From Rhodoplanes azumiensis (GTDB lineage Bacteria > Pseudomonadota > Alphaproteobacteria > Rhizobiales > Xanthobacteraceae): a stretch of DNA of 64,000 nucleotides. The notes beneath the pieces are model-generated. The model was not told where the DNA came from, searched no databases, and worked only from the letters and a program-made list of their open reading frames with translations. Numbering within the stretch: position 1 is the first letter of the stretch; each line of letters begins with the position of its first letter. The translations under genes were made by a program, and so were the position numbers. The stretch covers positions 1 to 64,000 of the forward strand of contig NZ_JBHUIW010000024.1 of the NCBI RefSeq assembly GCF_042682915.1, given 5' to 3'. Positions 60,667 through 64,000 of the stretch are shown here, in pieces.

Positions 60667-61827
60667 CTACTGTTTCACGGCCCGCCGCACGGCGTCGATC
60701 ACCCGGTCCTGCGACGCCGCGTCCAGATAGGCGTGCATGGGCAGCGCGATCACCTCGGCCGCGACCTTGTCGGACACGGGCAGGCCGTTGCCGGCGGTCG
60801 GATACTGCTTGTAGGCCACCTGACGATGCAGCGGGATCGGGTAGTAGATCGCGGTCGGCACGCCGTCGGCCTTCAGGGCCGCCGCGAACTTTTCGCGCGT
60901 GCCGGCGGGAATCCGGATCGTGTACTGGGCCCACACCGAGGAATAACCTTCCGGCACCACCGGCACGCCGACCACGTCGGCGAGGCCATCGGCATAGCGC
61001 TTGGCCACCGCGTCGCGGGCGCGAATCTCGTCGGCGAAGATCTTCAGCTTCTCGATCAGCACGGCGGCCTGCACGGTGTCGAGCCGCGAGGTGAGGCCGA
61101 TGCGGACGTTGTCGTACTTGTCGGAGCCGTGGCCGTGCACGCGAAGACTCTTCAGCGTCGCCACCAGCTCGGGATCGTCGGTGAAGATCGCGCCCCCGTC
61201 GCCGTAGCAGCCGAGCGGCTTCGCCGGAAAGAAGCTCGTCGCGGTCGCGGTGGCGAGACCGTCGACGCCGAGCCGACGGCCCTTGTAGGTCGCCCCGAAC
61301 GACTGCGCCGCGTCGTCGAGCACGAACAGGCCCTCGGCGTCGGCGAGCGCCGCGATGGCGTCGTGGTCGGCCGGCAGGCCGAACAGATCGACCGGGATGA
61401 GTCCACGCGGCCTGAGCCCGAGTTGCTTCGCCTTCTCGATCGCGGCGGCGGCGCTCGCGACCGAGATGTTGTAGGTCGCCTCGTCGATGTCGGCGAACAC
61501 CGGGGTCGCGCCATGCAGGGCCACCACCTCGGCCGTGGCGCAGAACGTGAAGGACGGGCAGATCACCGCGTCGCCGGGGCCGATGCCCTTCGCCATCAGC
61601 ACCAGCGAAAGTGCGTCGGTCCCGCTCGCGCAGGTGACGGCGTGGCTGGCGCCGCAGAAGGCGGCGAGATCGGCCTCGAGCTGCTGCACCTCGGGTCCGA
61701 GAATGAACTGGCAATGCGCCAGCACACGGGCGACGGCGTCGTCGACCTTGGTGCCGAGGGCGCGGCGTTGCGCCGCCACGTCGATGAAGGGGATCGGCTG
61801 CGGCTGCAGGCGGGCGTGTTGGGTCAT
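60667..61827 (-). CDS. DegT/DnrJ/EryC1/StrS aminotransferase (WbpE-like)
   Basis: A 386-residue PLP enzyme. The internal aldimine lysine is K203 in SFFPAKPLGCYGDGG, and D171 (FVLDDAAQS) binds the pyridine N. The SGTDAL phosphate loop (69-74) is present. The gene follows, 79 bp downstream, an NAD-dependent Gfo/Idh dehydrogenase, the pair used in WbpB/WbpE to convert UDP-GlcNAc-uronate to the 3-amino sugar. So a role in an amino-sugar for lipopolysaccharide or a related polysaccharide is inferred. ATG 61827 (MTQHARLQ) is the start. Confidence 0.88.
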   Translation of the reverse strand: MTQHARLQPQPIPFIDVAAQRRALGTKVDDAVARVLAHCQFILGPEVQQLEADLAAFCGASHAVTCASGTDALSLVLMAKGIGPGDAVICPSFTFCATAEVVALHGATPVFADIDEATYNISVASAAAAIEKAKQLGLRPRGLIPVDLFGLPADHDAIAALADAEGLFVLDDAAQSFGATYKGRRLGVDGLATATATSFFPAKPLGCYGDGGAIFTDDPELVATLKSLRVHGHGSDKYDNVRIGLTSRLDTVQAAVLIEKLKIFADEIRARDAVAKRYADGLADVVGVPVVPEGYSSVWAQYTIRIPAGTREKFAAALKADGVPTAIYYPIPLHRQVAYKQYPTAGNGLPVSDKVAAEVIALPMHAYLDAASQDRVIDAVRRAVKQ

Positions 61828-61906
61828 GCGATGTCCTGCATGCGATGTCGTGTGAAGCTGTCGAGTCCGTCTCGTGGACGTCCGGCCGCGGTGTCGAACA
61901 CGCGCC

Positions 61907-62905
61907 TCAGCGCGCCACCGCACGCGGCTTGCGGAGCGGCAGGCCGATCGCCTCGCCGCCCACCTCGAGGCAACGGATGGCGATCTCCAGGCTGGCGACG
62001 CCCTCCTCGCCGGTGACGGCGGGGCGCGTGCCGGTGCGCACCGCCTTGACGAAGGCGCCGAGCTCGGCGCGCAGCGGCTCGTCGTGGCCGACCGAGAGGT
62101 GGCGCATCGAGTAGCTGCCGTCCGGCTGGAAGCCGAAGCACTCGGTCACCTGCCGGGTGAGCAGATCACCCGTGATGTACTTGCGCTTCGTGGCGATCTG
62201 GACGGTGCGCGCCTTGAACGGCGTCAGCCAGTTGGTGTTGATGTGGGCGAGCACGCCGGAGGCGGTGCGGAACTGCAGCAGCGCGATGTCCTCGCGCTCG
62301 GCCTTGGCGCTGGAGAGCTGCGGCTGCACCTCGACGATCTCGGAGTCGGTGAACCAGCGCACCAGGTCGATGTCGTGCACGGCGAGGTCGATGACGATGC
62401 CGACGTTCGACATGCGCGGCGGGAACGGCCCGACCCGCGTGATCGCGATCGACAGGATGTCCTCGTTGCGGATCGCTTCCTTCAGCGACTGCGCGGCCGG
62501 GTTGAATCGCTCGACATGACCAACCATCAATGTCACGCCGGCGCGCTTCGCCGCCTCGATGATCTCGTGCCCCTGCTCCACCGTGGAGGCGATCGGCTTC
62601 TCGATCATCACGTGAACGCCACGCCGGATGCAGGTGAGCGCGACCTCGCGATGCAGATGCGTCGGCGCCGCGATGGTCACGGCGTCGACGCCGAAGTCCA
62701 GCAGCTTGCCGACGTCCGGGAACGTGCCGCAGCCGAGCGTGCGGCCGACGAACTCGGTCTGCCCGACGTTCGGATCCGCGACACCGACCAGCTGCACGCC
62801 CGGCAGGCCGGCGAACACCCGCGCGTGGTTGCATCCCATCACGCCGACGCCGACCACGCCGACGCGCAACGGCTTCTGGGCGCTGCCCTTGGCGCTGTCG
62901 ACCAT
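61907..62905 (-). CDS. Gfo/Idh/MocA-family NAD-dependent oxidoreductase (WbpB-like)
   Basis: A 332-residue enzyme. The NAD motif GVVGVGVMG (16-24) and EKPIA (102-106) with the catalytic Lys K103 are intact; DLAVHDIDLVRWF is the HxxD-type catalytic region. It oxidises the C3 hydroxyl of a nucleotide sugar in WbpB-type routes. GGGGAAGG stands 8 nt before the ATG at 62905 and makes that start better than GTG 62911. First of the aminotransferase pair. The spacer before it (62912-63126) holds an AT-rich stretch that may be its promoter. Confidence 0.88.
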   Translation of the reverse strand: MVDSAKGSAQKPLRVGVVGVGVMGCNHARVFAGLPGVQLVGVADPNVGQTEFVGRTLGCGTFPDVGKLLDFGVDAVTIAAPTHLHREVALTCIRRGVHVMIEKPIASTVEQGHEIIEAAKRAGVTLMVGHVERFNPAAQSLKEAIRNEDILSIAITRVGPFPPRMSNVGIVIDLAVHDIDLVRWFTDSEIVEVQPQLSSAKAEREDIALLQFRTASGVLAHINTNWLTPFKARTVQIATKRKYITGDLLTRQVTECFGFQPDGSYSMRHLSVGHDEPLRAELGAFVKAVRTGTRPAVTGEEGVASLEIAIRCLEVGGEAIGLPLRKPRAVAR

Positions 62906-63010
62906 GACCACCTTCCCCGAAAACTGTCCTCGCGCCCTCCTAGCACGCCGGCCAGGGGCGTGCGACGTGAAAAGAAGGTCACGTAAACACGTTTTGATTC
63001 AGATATTTAC

Positions 63011-63048
63011 AATCCGGATTTCGAGCCCGCTACGGGCTCTTCCGGATT
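63011..63048. terminator. Nested hairpin between dadA and the Gfo/Idh gene
   Basis: GAGCCCG-CTA-CGGGCTC (63023-63039) nested in AATCCGG...CCGGATT (63011-63048). It lies 80 nt past the dadA stop on the minus strand and before the next gene on the same strand. It is stable but lacks a clear U-tract, so it could be a terminator or a mRNA stability element. Confidence 0.55.
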
Positions 63049-63126
63049 CCTTTCCTCGGCCTTTCCCGTCAGCGCGCCTGCGGCGCAGGCATTTCGAATC
63101 GTGCGCAAGCCGCAGGCAGACCGGTC

Positions 63127-64000
63127 TCAGCGCACCAGCCCGTAGCCGTCGAGATCGATCTCCGGGGCGCGTCCCGACACGATGTCGGCGAGGATTCGGC
63201 CGGTGCCGCAGGCTTGCGTCCAGCCGTTCGAGCCGTGGCCGATGTTGAGATAGAGCCCCTCGATCGGCGTCTCGCCCAGATAAGGCGGCCCGTCCGGCGT
63301 CATCGGCCGCAGGCCGGCCCAAGGCTTGATGTCGCCGTCGAGCGACACGTCCGGATACATGGCACGCACGGTGCGGCGCACCGCCTCGATGCCGTCGCGC
63401 CGCACGCCGAGACCGTAGCCCGCGACCTCCGCCATGCCGGCCGCACGCAGCCGCGTGCCGAGCCGCGTGATCATCACCTTGGTGTGCTCGTCCATCACGG
63501 CGGAGCGCGGCCCCACCTGATCGGACGGCAGATCCACCGTGATGGAGTAACCTTTCACCGGATAGATCGGCAGGTTGATGCCGTGCGGGCGCAACAGGAA
63601 CGGCGCCTCGACGCCGAGCGCGACGACGACGGCGTCCGCCTCGAGCGGCCCCTTGTCGGTCTCGACCGCGCGCAGGCGCTGCCCCTCGACCCGCAGCCGC
63701 GTGATCTTGGTGCCGAACAGGAAGCGGACGCCCTCGCCCTGGAGACGTGCGGACAGGCGCGCCGAGAACAGCGCCGAGTCGCCGGTCTCGTCGCCCGGCA
63801 GGTTCAGGCCGCCGACGAACTTGATCGTCGAGCGCACGAGCGCCGGCTCGGCCGCGAGCACGCCGTCGGCATCGAGGAGCTGATGGGTGACGCCGAACTT
63901 TTCGAGCACGGCGCTGGCGCGGCGACCGCCCGCCACCTCGTCCGTGGTGCGGAAGAGCTGCAGCACGCCGCCCTCGCCGTTATCGTACGTGATCCCGGTC
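63127..64000 (-). CDS. dadA: D-amino acid dehydrogenase DadA, 3' part (runs off the window)
   Basis: The frame is open to the window edge, so only the C-terminal 290 or so residues are seen. These cover the substrate and FAD-binding part: LNLPGDETGDSALFSARLSA, IYPVKGYSITVDL, WAGLRPMTPDGPPYLGE and LNIGHGSNGWTQACGTGR, all characteristic of DadA. The enzyme oxidises D-amino acids (D-Ala above all) at the inner membrane and feeds electrons to the respiratory chain. The FAD dinucleotide motif at the N-terminus lies beyond the window, so the start cannot be given. Confidence 0.9.
   Translation of the reverse strand, partial: TGITYDNGEGGVLQLFRTTDEVAGGRRASAVLEKFGVTHQLLDADGVLAAEPALVRSTIKFVGGLNLPGDETGDSALFSARLSARLQGEGVRFLFGTKITRLRVEGQRLRAVETDKGPLEADAVVVALGVEAPFLLRPHGINLPIYPVKGYSITVDLPSDQVGPRSAVMDEHTKVMITRLGTRLRAAGMAEVAGYGLGVRRDGIEAVRRTVRAMYPDVSLDGDIKPWAGLRPMTPDGPPYLGETPIEGLYLNIGHGSNGWTQACGTGRILADIVSGRAPEIDLDGYGLVR

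Overview
The window reads as chromosomal DNA from a very GC-rich alphaproteobacterium, most likely of the order Hyphomicrobiales (Rhizobiales). The best lineage marker is a 2204-residue two-membrane-span coiled-coil protein that resembles the growth-pole-ring protein GPR/RgsE of polar-growing Rhizobiales. Other pointers are PmtA, an adrenodoxin-type ferredoxin, a TrxR-like ferredoxin-NADP reductase and intergenic palindromic repeats of a kind common in that order. A phototrophic or facultatively anaerobic genus such as Rhodoplanes is a guess only. No rRNA, tRNA, CRISPR, phage or transposase gene was seen, so this looks like core chromosome with a few accessory insertions.

Layout. 0.2-5.2 kb: AI-2E-type transporter, VWA (CoxE-like) protein and a large secreted SGNH hydrolase. 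5.6-9.5 kb: a two-gene operon for a NuoF/GltD-like flavoprotein and a multi-cluster [FeFe]-hydrogenase, an uncommon enzyme in Alphaproteobacteria; no maturases are in view. 9.5-12.5 kb: an autotransporter with a 21-residue repeat passenger. 12.8-16.4 kb: ferredoxin-NADP reductase, thioesterase, [2Fe-2S] ferredoxin, a stand-alone HPt protein and a small unknown gene. 16.6-23.2 kb: the GPR/RgsE-like giant, built from four sequence families of 22-residue repeats and closed by a strong terminator. 23.7-26.7 kb: Mla-type lipid transport (mlaE-mlaF-mlaD). 26.8-32.6 kb: dipeptide epimerase, small ClpP-like exported protein, MFS transporter and a 975-residue protein with a near-perfect 96-bp tandem repeat. 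32.8-37 kb: PLP dehydratase, PmtA, LpxH-like phosphoesterase and GT21 glycosyltransferase (membrane lipids). 37.4-42.1 kb: SDR protein, isopropylmalate/homocitrate-synthase-like enzyme, FAH-family enzyme and a TRAP receptor. 42.4-44.8 kb: thiMED thiamine salvage operon behind a TPP riboswitch. 44.9-51 kb: RAM-domain protein, DMT exporter, cytochrome c'/dihaem cytochrome pair, an orphan form-II CoxL-like subunit and a small secreted protein. 51.1-56.9 kb: RND efflux pump with adaptor, and a divergent HtrA-like protease. 57-58.9 kb: an unusual muconolactone-isomerase-like/NTF2-like/ankyrin fusion. 58.9-64 kb: MurJ, an aminotransferase and dehydrogenase pair for an amino-sugar, and the 3' part of dadA.

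Two genome-scale features stand out. At least four families of intergenic palindromic elements (called A-D here) recur between genes, once inside the mla operon. Short in-register tandem duplications (13-15 bp, plus 63-bp and 96-bp units) occur repeatedly in spacers and in coding sequence. The most attractive targets for follow-up are the hydrogenase pair, the three-domain ankyrin fusion and the repeat architecture of the giant polar-growth protein.
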